From: Streptococcus oralis | GTDB lineage: Bacteria > Bacillota > Bacilli > Lactobacillales > Streptococcaceae | Assembly (NCBI RefSeq): GCF_021497945.1 | Contig: NZ_CP046524.1 | Location: 329,001 to 393,000, forward strand | Direction of reading: 5' to 3' | DNA: 64,000 nucleotides | In this document: positions 18,774 to 27,876 of the stretch, piece after piece | Position numbering within the stretch: the first letter of the stretch is position 1 | How the letters are laid out: each line of letters begins with the position of its first letter | The notes under the pieces: model-generated | Told to the model about the DNA's origin: nothing | Database searches by the model: none | Seen by the model: only the letters and a program-made list of their open reading frames with translations | Made by a program: the position numbers and the translations under genes

Positions 18774-21700
18774 ATGATAAAGTCGAAAAACAGGCTTAAA
18801 AAGACAATCGTTGGAATGATAACCTTTGTTTTAGCGTTTTTCTTACTGCCGTTTCAAGGCCTTTTTGCGGCACCGCAAGAAATAAAGGATGACACAGATC
18901 TTTCTGCACTAAGTCTTTACCAGTTTCAGTTAACTACGGATAACATGAGTGTTGTATCTAAGTCATCTGCCGTGCAGCAATACCATATGGATGCTCCAGG
19001 TTTTGGAGATCTACAACATAAATATCCTGGTTATCCAATGGAAAATTTCACCCTCAAGGTAGATAAAACCAAAAAGGAAGATCAAACCTTTGATAAACCT
19101 TTGTCTTTGAAATTTGCCAATGCTGGAACAGTCAATGGTAAGCAAGTAGATGCTTATTTAACGATTAATAAAGTTACTCTTCATTATATCAACAACTCAG
19201 AAGCTCCGGCTCAAATGGCTGATGTTAATAAGAAAACAGTTAACTTTTTCAACGTTTCTAATTTATGGGGAGCAAACCAATTTGAAATTGGGAATATCGC
19301 ATATGTTGATGAGGCACATGACGATGTCATGAAAAATACCTTTACGGTTGATGCAGATATAACAGCAGAACTTAAGTATTCAGATGGTTCAGAACCTGAC
19401 ATGAAATTGGTGATGAAACCAACTGATATTGATGCAAATGGTCTATGGAATACCAAGGAAGCTTTCTATGTTACCAATTACAACACTAGCGTTGACAAGC
19501 GAGTGATGAACAACCGCAATAATTTGGAAGCGGTTCAAGAAGGTGATAAAACTGTTTGGAATGCAGGCCCAGGTGGTGGTACAAGTGGTGCGGAGGCCGA
19601 AAATAATATTTCCGGTTTAGCCCTACGCTCAGTTAACAACACCATGAACTTTGGTTACCGTTCAGCGAACTATGCCTCTGCAACTTTCTCTCTTTACATG
19701 GAACAAGTACAGTTTGCCCCAGAAAAGGAGGTAGATCCAGCTCAAATCCCAGCACAAGCAGGAGAGGCAGTTACTTATAAAACTCTTTTCAAGATTCCAA
19801 AACCAGGTAAAGAAATCATTGCAGCTTTATCAAGCCTTGATTTCGTTGATACCTTTGATGATCGTTTAGATTTCAAAGATCTTACAGTTGATGCAGATGG
19901 TGTTGTGTTGGCAAAGGATACAGACTATACTGTTGAGAAGTCAGGTCAAAAAGTAACTGTCAAGATGGCTGCTGCCTACTTGAACAAAGATAAGGCCGGA
20001 ACACCTATTCGTATTACTTATAATACAGTAACAAATAATAAGGTTGGTGACAAAGCTTCAGGACCTATCGAAAACATTGTAGCTATGCAACCAGATAACC
20101 TTTATTTCGCATCAAACAAGGTAACAACGACCTTACTTTACAACAAGATTCATGAATTTGAGAGCGGTACACCTGGTAAGACCCTTCCACAAGAAGTTAC
20201 AAACTTGTTACCAGCTAAAGTATCAGGTCTTGCAAATGGAACGACTGTAAATCCTACTCAACCAACAACTACTAAAGTATCTGTTCCAGAAGGAAACTGG
20301 GTATTCAAAGGTTACGATAAGGTTTCAGAAGTTGTTGAAAATGGAGATGTGAAGTTCATCGGTAAATGGGAATTCACTCCAGCGCCAACTTACAAGGCAA
20401 CACATGAATTTGTAAGCGGAACGTCAGGAAAAGAACTTCCGCAAGAAGTGAAATCCTTGCTTCCAGCAGACCAAACAGACTTGAAAGATGGTAGTCAAGC
20501 GACTCCGACTCAACCAAGTCAAACAGAAGTGAAGACAGCAGAAGGTACATGGAGCTTTAAGTCCTATGACAAGGCATCAGAAACCATCAATGGAGCGGAT
20601 GCCCACTTCGTCGGTACTTGGGAATTCACCCCAGCGCCAACTTACAAGGCAACACATGAATTTGTAAGCGGAACTCCAGGAAAAGAACTTCCGCAAGAAG
20701 TGAAATCCTTGCTTCCAGCAGACCAAACAGACTTGAAAGACGGTAGTCAAGCGACTCCAACTCAACCAAGTAAAACGGAAGTGAAGACTACAGAAGGCAC
20801 TTGGAGCTTCAAGTCCTATGACAAGGCATCAGAAACCATCAATGGAGCGGATGCCCACTTCATCGGTACATGGGAATTTACCCCAGCACCAACTTACAAG
20901 GCAACACATGAATTTGTCAGCGGAACTCCAGGCAAAGAGCTTCCACAAGAAGTAAAAGACTTGCTTCCAGTAGACCAAACAGATTTGAAAGACGGTAGTC
21001 AAGCGACTCCAACACAACCAAGTAAAACGGAAGTGAAGACAGCAGAAGGCACTTGGAGCTTCAAGTCCTATGACAAGGCATCAGAAACCATCAATGGAGC
21101 GGATGCCCACTTCATCGGTACATGGGAATTTACCCCAGCACCAACTTACAAGGCAACACATGAATTTGTAAGCGGAACTCCAGGCAAAGAGCTTCCACAA
21201 GAAGTAAAAGACTTGCTTCCAGTAGACCAAACAGATTTGAAAGACGGTAGTCAAGCGACTCCAACACAACCAAGTAAAACGGAAGTGAAGACAGCAGAAG
21301 GCACTTGGAGCTTCAAGTCCTATGACAAGGCATCAGAAACTATCAATGGAGCAGATGCCCACTTCGTCGGTACTTGGGAATTTACCCCAGCACCAACAGT
21401 GACTCATAAAGCAGTTCACGAGTTTGTCAGCGGAACTCCAGGAAAAGAACTTCCACAAGAAGTGAAAACTCTACTTCCAGCAGACCAAACAGACTTGAAA
21501 GATGGCAGCAAAGTGACTCCAACACAACCAAGTCAAACAGAAGTGAAGACAGCAGAAGGCACATGGAGCTTCAAGTCATACGACAAGACTTCAGAGACTG
21601 TCAACGGTTCAGATGTTAAGTTTGTAGGAACATGGGAATTTACAGCGAGCCCAGCACCAACAGTGACTCATAAAGCAGTTCACGAGTTTGTCAGCGGAAC

Positions 21701-23492
21701 TCCAGGAAAAGAACTTCCACAAGAAGTGAAAACTCTACTTCCAGCAGACCAAACAGACTTGAAAGATGGCAGCAAAGTGACTCCAACACAACCAAGTCAA
21801 ACAGAAGTGAAGACAGCAGAAGGCACATGGAGCTTCAAGTCATACGACAAGACTTCAGAGACTGTCAACGGTTCAGATGTTAAGTTTGTAGGAACATGGG
21901 AATTTACAGCGAGCCCAGCACCAACAGTGACTCATAAAGCAGTTCACGAGTTTGTCAGCGGAACTCCAGGAAAAGAACTTCCACAAGAAGTGAAAACTCT
22001 ACTTCCAGCAGACCAAACAGACTTGAAAGATGGCAGCAAAGTGACTCCAACACAACCAAGTCAAACAGAAGTGAAGACAGCAGAAGGCACATGGAGCTTC
22101 AAGTCATACGACAAGACTTCAGAGACTGTCAACGGTTCAGATGTTAAGTTTGTAGGAACATGGGAATTTACAGCGAGCCCAGCACCAACAGTGACTCATA
22201 AAGCAGTTCACGAGTTTGTCAGCGGAACTCCAGGAAAAGAACTTCCACAAGAAGTGAAAACTCTACTTCCAGCAGACCAAACAGACTTGAAAGATGGCAG
22301 CAAAGTGACTCCAACACAACCAAGTCAAACAGAAGTGAAGACAGCAGAAGGTACTTGGAGCTTCAAGTCCTATGACAAGGCATCAGAAACCATCAATGGA
22401 GCGGACGTTAAATTTACAGGAACTTGGGAATTTACCCCAGCTCCAACTGTACGTCCAATTACTTCTTTTGTAGATACTAAGGGGAATACATTAATTCCAA
22501 GTGAAGATGGGGAACAACCTAAGAAAGACATCCCAGGTTACCGCTTCGTAGAGACTAAGAAACTTCCAAACGGCGACACTGAACATGTCTACGAAAAAGT
22601 GAAGACCAGTCACAAGGATAAGGAAGGCAACGACATTCCAGGATATCCAAGTGAAGATGGGGAACAACCTAAGAAAGACATCCCAGGTTATCGCTTCGTA
22701 GAGACTAAGAAACTTCCAAACGGCGACACTGAACATGTCTACGAAAAAGTGAAGACCAGTCACAAGGATAAGGAAGGCAACGACATTCCAGGATATCCAA
22801 GTGAAGATGGGGAACAACCTAAGAAAGACATCCCAGGTTACCGCTTCGTAGAGACTAAGAAACTTCCAAACGGCGACACTGAACATGTCTACGAAAAAGT
22901 GAAGACCAGTCACAAGGATAAGGAAGGCAACGACATTCCAGGATATCCAAGTGAAGATGGGGAACAACCTAAGAAAGACATCCCAGGTTATCGCTTCGTA
23001 GAGACTAAGAAACTTCCAAACGGCGACACTGAACATGTCTACGAAAAAGTGAAGACCAGTCACAAGGATAAGGAAGGCAACGACATTCCAGGATATCCAA
23101 GTGAAGATGGGGAACAACCTAAGAAAGACATCCCAGGTTATCGCTTCGTAGAGACTAAGAAACTTCCAAACGGCGACACTGAACATGTCTACGAAAAAGT
23201 GAAGACCAGTCACAAGGATAAGGAAGGCAACGACATTCCAGGATATCCAAGTGAAGATGGCGAACAACCTAAGAAAGACATCCCAGGCTACCGCTTCGTA
23301 GAGACTAAGAAACTTCCAAATGGCGACACAGTTCATGTTTATGAAAAAATTATTCCTTCTGTGAAACCATCACAACCAGCTAAGGAATTGCCTAATACTG
23401 GTACAGAAGATCACTCTAGCCTAGCAGCTCTTGGACTTCTTGGAGTATTGAGCGGATTTGGTCTTGTGGCACGCAAGAAAAAAGAAGACTAA
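18774..23492 (+). CDS. LPXTG surface adhesin with SHIRT repeats
   Basis: 1572-residue wall-anchored protein of the Sgo0707 / periscope-protein type, in which a ligand-binding head is held away from the wall by a variable stalk. Signal peptide (about 1-33), head region about 34-455 of unknown ligand, nine SHIRT (streptococcal high identity repeats in tandem) domains about 459-1225, then six 50-residue repeats (about 1226-1524, PSEDGEQPKKDIPGYRF core, MucBP-like), LPNTG at 1539-1543, membrane helix and KKKED tail. SHIRT 1 is divergent, 2-5 are 84 residues, 6-8 are 88 residues and identical at DNA level, and 9 is a hybrid of the two types. Repeat number is likely to vary between strains. Confidence 0.92.
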   Translation: MIKSKNRLKKTIVGMITFVLAFFLLPFQGLFAAPQEIKDDTDLSALSLYQFQLTTDNMSVVSKSSAVQQYHMDAPGFGDLQHKYPGYPMENFTLKVDKTKKEDQTFDKPLSLKFANAGTVNGKQVDAYLTINKVTLHYINNSEAPAQMADVNKKTVNFFNVSNLWGANQFEIGNIAYVDEAHDDVMKNTFTVDADITAELKYSDGSEPDMKLVMKPTDIDANGLWNTKEAFYVTNYNTSVDKRVMNNRNNLEAVQEGDKTVWNAGPGGGTSGAEAENNISGLALRSVNNTMNFGYRSANYASATFSLYMEQVQFAPEKEVDPAQIPAQAGEAVTYKTLFKIPKPGKEIIAALSSLDFVDTFDDRLDFKDLTVDADGVVLAKDTDYTVEKSGQKVTVKMAAAYLNKDKAGTPIRITYNTVTNNKVGDKASGPIENIVAMQPDNLYFASNKVTTTLLYNKIHEFESGTPGKTLPQEVTNLLPAKVSGLANGTTVNPTQPTTTKVSVPEGNWVFKGYDKVSEVVENGDVKFIGKWEFTPAPTYKATHEFVSGTSGKELPQEVKSLLPADQTDLKDGSQATPTQPSQTEVKTAEGTWSFKSYDKASETINGADAHFVGTWEFTPAPTYKATHEFVSGTPGKELPQEVKSLLPADQTDLKDGSQATPTQPSKTEVKTTEGTWSFKSYDKASETINGADAHFIGTWEFTPAPTYKATHEFVSGTPGKELPQEVKDLLPVDQTDLKDGSQATPTQPSKTEVKTAEGTWSFKSYDKASETINGADAHFIGTWEFTPAPTYKATHEFVSGTPGKELPQEVKDLLPVDQTDLKDGSQATPTQPSKTEVKTAEGTWSFKSYDKASETINGADAHFVGTWEFTPAPTVTHKAVHEFVSGTPGKELPQEVKTLLPADQTDLKDGSKVTPTQPSQTEVKTAEGTWSFKSYDKTSETVNGSDVKFVGTWEFTASPAPTVTHKAVHEFVSGTPGKELPQEVKTLLPADQTDLKDGSKVTPTQPSQTEVKTAEGTWSFKSYDKTSETVNGSDVKFVGTWEFTASPAPTVTHKAVHEFVSGTPGKELPQEVKTLLPADQTDLKDGSKVTPTQPSQTEVKTAEGTWSFKSYDKTSETVNGSDVKFVGTWEFTASPAPTVTHKAVHEFVSGTPGKELPQEVKTLLPADQTDLKDGSKVTPTQPSQTEVKTAEGTWSFKSYDKASETINGADVKFTGTWEFTPAPTVRPITSFVDTKGNTLIPSEDGEQPKKDIPGYRFVETKKLPNGDTEHVYEKVKTSHKDKEGNDIPGYPSEDGEQPKKDIPGYRFVETKKLPNGDTEHVYEKVKTSHKDKEGNDIPGYPSEDGEQPKKDIPGYRFVETKKLPNGDTEHVYEKVKTSHKDKEGNDIPGYPSEDGEQPKKDIPGYRFVETKKLPNGDTEHVYEKVKTSHKDKEGNDIPGYPSEDGEQPKKDIPGYRFVETKKLPNGDTEHVYEKVKTSHKDKEGNDIPGYPSEDGEQPKKDIPGYRFVETKKLPNGDTVHVYEKIIPSVKPSQPAKELPNTGTEDHSSLAALGLLGVLSGFGLVARKKKED
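20149..22449 (+). repeat. Nine tandem SHIRT-domain coding repeats
   Basis: Units begin near 20149, 20399, 20651, 20903, 21155, 21414, 21678, 21942 and 22206. The spacing is about 252 bp for units 2-5 and 264 bp for units 6-8. Units 6, 7 and 8 appear identical base for base, while unit 9 starts like 6-8 and ends like 2-5, a junction typical of unequal recombination. Confidence 0.9.
22450..23346 (+). repeat. Six 150-bp C-terminal coding repeats
   Basis: A 150-bp (50-residue) period with cores starting near 22501, 22651, 22801, 22951, 23101 and 23251. The copies are almost identical; a silent C/T difference in the Tyr codon of GYRF (C in copies 1, 3 and 6; T in 2, 4 and 5) is one of few markers. 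Confidence 0.9.
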
Positions 23493-23540
23493 TGTTTTAA
23501 TCATTAAAGATTAAACAGAGGAATTCAATTTCATAAATGA

Positions 23541-23577
23541 AAACCCAACTAATCAAGCGATTAGTTGGGTTTTTTAG
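23541..23577 (+). terminator. Terminator of the SHIRT adhesin gene
   Basis: Perfect 14-bp stem AAACCCAACTAATC / GATTAGTTGGGTTT with loop AAGC, then TTTT. The end of the adjacent transposase relic runs up to its descending arm. Confidence 0.92.
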
Positions 23578-25062
23578 GAGGTTATTAGTCATAAGTACCA
23601 ATCCCATGTCAATTCTCACTTGACGCTTCCCTCTTAGATTACATCTCTTGTAACCCAAACAAGCCTTTATCTGCCCAAAGACAGGTTCACATCAATCTTG
23701 CGTTGAGCGAAAATCTGTCTACCTTGGGGAGATAAAAGCGCCTGACATTCTTTAGTTTTTAAGTGCTGATAGCGTTCGTTCATATACAGTCCCTTTTGAG
23801 GGGCTGCTTCAGGTTCATCAGCGTAGTAAACCTTGATTTCCTGTTGAAAGTCCGCCTGTGTTTTCTGATGTTTGATATGATGAAAACGATAGCACCAGCC
23901 ATCAGGATGTGTATAGCTATCCTCCTTGTCATCATAGTGCCAATTCGCTAAGTTTCTAACCGACTGTTTATACCTTTTCTTCTGTTCCTTATCAAACATG
24001 GCATATTTAATCAGATGGTTCACCTCCTTTTCATCTAAACGAAGGAGGTTCTCTTCGCTTCCATATCCAGCATCTGCGACAACTGTTTTCAATTCATGCG
24101 GATAGGTTTCAAGTAAGGGGAGAAGAGTCTGGGTGTCTGTCGGATTTGAGAAGACATCATAGTGAAGAACAAATTGGTTTTCAGTAGCGATTTGAAGATT
24201 GTAGCCAGGTTTGAGTTGTCCATTTCTCATGTGATCCTCCTTCATCCGCATAAAAGTGGCATCTGGATCGGTTTTGGAAAAGCTGTTACGCCCTTCAAAT
24301 GTCTCCTGATAGTTCTCATATTTTTCAGCACGTACTGAAAAATCCTCCTTGACTTTACGCAAGACTTTCTTGAGTTTACGACGCTGGGTTTTACGTTCAT
24401 CCTTCCCTTTAACGGGTGTCTCCTCAATGTCTTGGTTCAATTTTTCCAATTCTTCTTCAAGGACTTGAGCGAATGCAAGCAACTGCTCTGAGGAGATAGG
24501 CTCTTGTGTATCCAGTTCGATAGCTTGATGGATCAGGGGAGTGATTTCTTCTTGAAAATAGACCTGTATCTGTTCTTGAAGTTTGGCGGAGAATTTCTCT
24601 GTCGCTTTCTTCCACACGAAACTATACTTGTTGGCATTGGCTTCAATCTTAGTCCCGTCAATAAACAGACAATCTAAGGCCACTAACTCTTCCATTTTTA
24701 AACGAAGATTGAGGTCGATGAACAGACCACGGATGAGTTCTTCCATCCCTTCAGTGACTCGAAATCGATTGATGGTGCGATAGCTGACAACCAACTTTCC
24801 TGTTAAATACTGCATAGCCAGATTTTCAATCATCATTTTTTCGACCAGAGAAAATCCCTTGTGAATAGGCAAATAGTAGAGTAGCTACAAGCATTTTAGG
24901 GTGATAAGACGGGCGACCGAAGGTATGATAGAAAGCCTGGAAGTGACGATCCTCCAAGGCATTCACCACTTTTTCAATGGTAAAGACAAGATGATCTTGT
25001 GGCAAGAAAGAATGGATTTCTAGTGGTAAAGTCGTTTGATTTGTGTTATAGTGAATATGCGT
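23573..25062 (-). pseudogene. IS1182-family transposase relic with two frameshifts
   Basis: The longest intact stretch (24872-23667, 401 codons) carries IS1182-type transposase sequence (LDCLFIDGTKIEANANKYSFVWKK; VVADAGYGSEENL). Upstream, the minus strand from 25062 continues the protein in another frame (HIHYNTNQTTLPLE ... FAYSQGIFSGR) until about 24843, where the frame breaks; family members read GRKIEKMM here, so about 8 nt between two CGAAAAA copies seem lost. A second break at about 23685-23690 (one missing G after RKIDV) throws the rest out of frame, but KACLGYKRCNLRGKRQVRIDMGLVLM is still readable to about 23575. The expected ATG is ACG at 25060-25062. Terminal inverted repeats could not be defined. 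The element is dead. Confidence 0.88.
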
Positions 25063-25125
25063 GGGATAGCCTTTCTAAATGGTTTATTGAGCAATTCTAT
25101 TTTAGCAAGACTGTCGCAATCATGC

Positions 25126-25158
25126 AAAAAGCAACGGCAAATCCGTTGCTTTTTTTGT
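25126..25158 (+). terminator. Terminator-like hairpin downstream of the IS relic
   Basis: AAAAAGCAACGG / CCGTTGCTTTTTTT hairpin with a 5-nt loop at the border between the IS relic and the structured repeat that follows. Confidence 0.75.
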
Positions 25159-25165
25159 AGCAAAG

Positions 25166-25330
25166 GGACTATTGTCCCAGACTCCTCAATTGTTTTTGGA
25201 TCGTCGAGCAAGACGCAGTGGTTGAGTGGGCTCTACTACGCTGATTTCATCAGCTTTTACAGCCCTACTCAACTGTGCGGAGGCGGGACGACGAAATCGA
25301 ATTCTAACGAATTACCGATTTCTGTCCCAC
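25166..25330 (-). repeat. Structured intergenic repeat R, left copy (inverted pair)
   Basis: Between 25183 and 25293 this copy is almost the exact reverse complement of 29647-29757. Its core folds into a long hairpin: GTTGAGT pairs with ACTCAAC, GGGCT with AGCCC, and the inner GCTGAT with ATCAGC. It carries a GGGAC/GTCCC module at one end and, only in this copy, an extra hairpin (AAATCG-AATTC / GAATT-CGATTT) to about 25330. No protein is encoded. Confidence 0.8.
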
Positions 25331-25410
25331 TCTCTTTTGTCATGTTTACAAGAGGATAAGGTATAGAACTAGACCGATGAAAATATTTTTCGGCCTTTTT
25401 TTGTTTTTCC

Positions 25411-25439
25411 TTGACAGTTAAATTGTCAGAATTTATAAT
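25411..25439 (+). promoter_or_regulatory. Promoter of the TetR-ABC operon with embedded inverted repeat
   Basis: TTGACA (25411-25416), 17 nt, TATAAT (25434-25439): a perfect consensus sigma-A promoter. TGACA-N7-TGTCA overlaps the -35 box and spacer and could be an operator. Confidence 0.82.
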
Positions 25440-25452
25440 AAAAGAAGAAAGG

Positions 25453-25469
25453 CGATAACGGTGTTATCG
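25453..25469 (+). promoter_or_regulatory. Candidate TetR operator
   Basis: CGATAAC-GGT-GTTATCG, a perfect 7-bp inverted repeat between the -10 box and the start of the tetR-like gene, placed where a bound repressor would block transcription. Confidence 0.65.
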
Positions 25470-25479
25470 AATTAAAATC

Positions 25480-26091
25480 ATGAAAAAAGAAACAGATGAG
25501 TTAAACGAAAAAATCTTGGAAAGCGCAAGGAGTGAGTTCTTGGTTTATGGCTATCAGGATGCTTCACTGCGGAGAATTTGTCGCGCTGCTGGCTTGACGA
25601 CTGGGGCTCTTTATAAGCGCTATGAGAGTAAGGACAGTCTCTTTACTGCTCTGCTTGAGCCTACTCTGACAGCCTTAGACCAGTATGGACAAGATCAGAA
25701 GCGACGTGACTATGCTTTTCTAGAAGAGGGACACCTGTCTGACATGTGGGCACATCGCTTAGAGGATCTCCAGTCCCTGATGCGGATTCTCTATAAGTAT
25801 AAGGATATTATGCAGCTCTTGCTCTTTAAATCTCAGGGTTCTTCGCAAGCGGACTTCAGGATGCGTCTGCCTCATTTGGCTGCTAACGAGACTTATCGCT
25901 ATTTGGATCTGGCTTACAAAGAGGGGAAAATCAATCATTTGGTCAAACACGAGTTTCTGCGATCGTGCATGACAGCTTATTACACAGCTGTATTTGAGCC
26001 CTTGGCTCAAGACTGGCCCCAAGAGCAGGCGCTGGAATTTTGCCATTCCATCATGGACTTGTTTGACTGGGGAGGTTTGCTTGGTTTTTGA
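25480..26091 (+). CDS. TetR/AcrR-family transcriptional regulator
   Basis: 203-residue regulator with an N-terminal TetR helix-turn-helix (about residues 8-55, ILESARSEFLVYGYQDASLRRICRAAGLTTGALYKRYESKDSLF) and a variable C-terminal ligand-binding domain. It is followed 18 bp later by two ABC exporter genes, and two inverted repeats sit at its promoter, so it most likely represses the whole operon and is relieved by a transported compound. The ligand is unknown. Confidence 0.88.
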   Translation: MKKETDELNEKILESARSEFLVYGYQDASLRRICRAAGLTTGALYKRYESKDSLFTALLEPTLTALDQYGQDQKRRDYAFLEEGHLSDMWAHRLEDLQSLMRILYKYKDIMQLLLFKSQGSSQADFRMRLPHLAANETYRYLDLAYKEGKINHLVKHEFLRSCMTAYYTAVFEPLAQDWPQEQALEFCHSIMDLFDWGGLLGF

Positions 26092-26109
26092 TAGAAAGAA
26101 GGAAATTCT

Positions 26110-27876
26110 ATGAAGAAAAAATCTGTTCTTGCTTGGATCTGGGACTTTGTTTCCCTTCATAAGATATATTTTGTGCTCAGTCTAATCTTTGCCTTTGCCT
26201 CTGTGATTTCAGGATTTCTGCCTTATTTCTTTATTGGCGGAATGATTAATCAGCTCTTGGCTGGCAATAAAAACTGGGATTTCTACCTGCAAGAGTCGGC
26301 TTGGGTGGCTCTGGCTTGGATTGGCTACTGGGGATTTCACGGTATTTCCACCATGCTGTCACATACGGCAACTTTTAAGATTCTAGCAGAAATGCGGCAC
26401 CGCTTGACAGATAAGCTAGCAAGGTTGCCTTTAGGTATAGTGCTTAGTCAGTCATCAGGCAGCTATAAAAACATTATCGTTGAGAGGGTGGATGCGACCG
26501 AAACGACCTTGGCTCACCTAATTCCAGAGTTTACTGCTGGGATTTTTGGTCCGATTATTGTTCTCATTGCCATGCTGGTTATCGATTGGCGGCTGACCTT
26601 GCTGTCTCTCCTGACTATTCCCGTCGTGGCGCTGGCATATATACGAATGGTTGCTAATAGCGAAACTGACTATCAAAATACTCTGGTCAAGACCAAAAAA
26701 CTCAATGATACAGCGGTGGAATACATCAATGGGATTGAGGTTATCAAGGTTTTTGGCAAGGAAAAATTTTCTTACGATAAGTTTGTGACAGCTGCTAGAG
26801 AAGGAGCAGATTGCTTTATTGAGTGGATGCGCAAGTTCAATCTGGAGATGGGTATTGTGACTGCATTTCTGCCATCAGGCTTGCTCTTTCTGCTGCCCGC
26901 TGGCTGTTATTTCTATCTGCAAGGTAGCTTGACTGCCAGCAATTTCATTCTGATGATTATTCTTTCGCTCAGTCTTCTGACTCCTCTGATTTTAGTGGCT
27001 AGTTACATGGACGATTTACGGAAAATCGGGACTATTTTTGGCCAAGTCATTGATATTTTGGAAAAGCCTGATTTGAAAAGACCTCAGGATTTGCGAGAAC
27101 TTCCAAAAGGAAGGGATCTGGTCATGACGAATGTCAGCTTTGGTTATACAAATGAAGAGGAGGTGCTACATGGAATTTCGTTAGATATTAAGACTGGTAG
27201 CATCAATGCTTTAGTTGGGCCATCTGGCTCAGGTAAGTCTACAATTGCCAAGCTTCTAGCTTCTTTCTGGGATGTCACTTCTGGCCAGATTACTTATGGT
27301 GGCTTGGACATTCGCCAGCTTCCGCTAGACTATTACAGCCGGCAGATTGCTTACGTGACCCAGGATAATTACCTCTTTGATGAGACTATTATGGAAAATA
27401 TCCGGATGGGAAATCCAGCAGCTTCTGATGAAGATGTCATCGAGATTGCCCGTCGCTGTGGCTGTTATGACTTTATCATGAACTTGGAAAATGGCTTTGA
27501 GACTCAGGTAGGCTCTGGCGGTGGTCATCTATCTGGTGGGGAGCGTCAGCGGATTGCCATCGCCCGTGCCATGCTTAAGGATGCGCCGATTCTTATCTTG
27601 GATGAAGCGACTGCTTATACAGATCCGGAAAATGAAGCACGGATTCAGTCCAGTCTAGCTCGTCTGATTGAGGGACGGACCTTGATTGTCATTGCCCACA
27701 GGCTGTCTACGATTATGAGTGCAGACCAGATAGTCCTGGTCAATGATGGTCGGATTGAAGCTAGGGGTCGGCATGAAGAGTTGCTGGTAGCTAGTCCGCT
27801 TTATGCTTCCATGTGGCGGACCCATATTGCTACCAGGGATAGTGGTGAGATGGAAGGAGGGCTGACCCATGCTTAA
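26110..27876 (+). CDS. ABC exporter, fused permease-ATPase (half of a heterodimer)
   Basis: 588 residues: an N-terminal type IV exporter membrane domain (about six helices, residues 15-310) and a nucleotide-binding domain with Walker A GPSGSGKST at 370-378, signature LSGGE at 474-478 and a normal Walker B (ILILDEATAY). It overlaps the next exporter gene by 8 nt, indicating a heterodimer like those exporting drugs, lipids or peptides; the pair also resembles YbtP/YbtQ-type transporters, some of which import metallophores. Direction and substrate cannot be read from the sequence. Control is probably by the TetR gene upstream. Confidence 0.85.
   Translation: MKKKSVLAWIWDFVSLHKIYFVLSLIFAFASVISGFLPYFFIGGMINQLLAGNKNWDFYLQESAWVALAWIGYWGFHGISTMLSHTATFKILAEMRHRLTDKLARLPLGIVLSQSSGSYKNIIVERVDATETTLAHLIPEFTAGIFGPIIVLIAMLVIDWRLTLLSLLTIPVVALAYIRMVANSETDYQNTLVKTKKLNDTAVEYINGIEVIKVFGKEKFSYDKFVTAAREGADCFIEWMRKFNLEMGIVTAFLPSGLLFLLPAGCYFYLQGSLTASNFILMIILSLSLLTPLILVASYMDDLRKIGTIFGQVIDILEKPDLKRPQDLRELPKGRDLVMTNVSFGYTNEEEVLHGISLDIKTGSINALVGPSGSGKSTIAKLLASFWDVTSGQITYGGLDIRQLPLDYYSRQIAYVTQDNYLFDETIMENIRMGNPAASDEDVIEIARRCGCYDFIMNLENGFETQVGSGGGHLSGGERQRIAIARAMLKDAPILILDEATAYTDPENEARIQSSLARLIEGRTLIVIAHRLSTIMSADQIVLVNDGRIEARGRHEELLVASPLYASMWRTHIATRDSGEMEGGLTHA

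Noticed and set aside
22491-23336. Long open frame on the minus strand opposite the adhesin C-terminal repeats
   Set aside because: It is an antisense shadow of the 150-bp coding repeats; its regularity comes from the repeat period, and it has no ribosome binding site or recognisable protein features.
22450-23346. Regular 150-bp repeats as a possible CRISPR array
   Set aside because: The repeats are contiguous in one open reading frame with no unique spacers, and no cas genes are near.
25036-25359. Plus-strand open frame crossing the IS relic end and repeat R
   Set aside because: It spans a terminator hairpin and a structured repeat, lacks a ribosome binding site and does not look like a protein.
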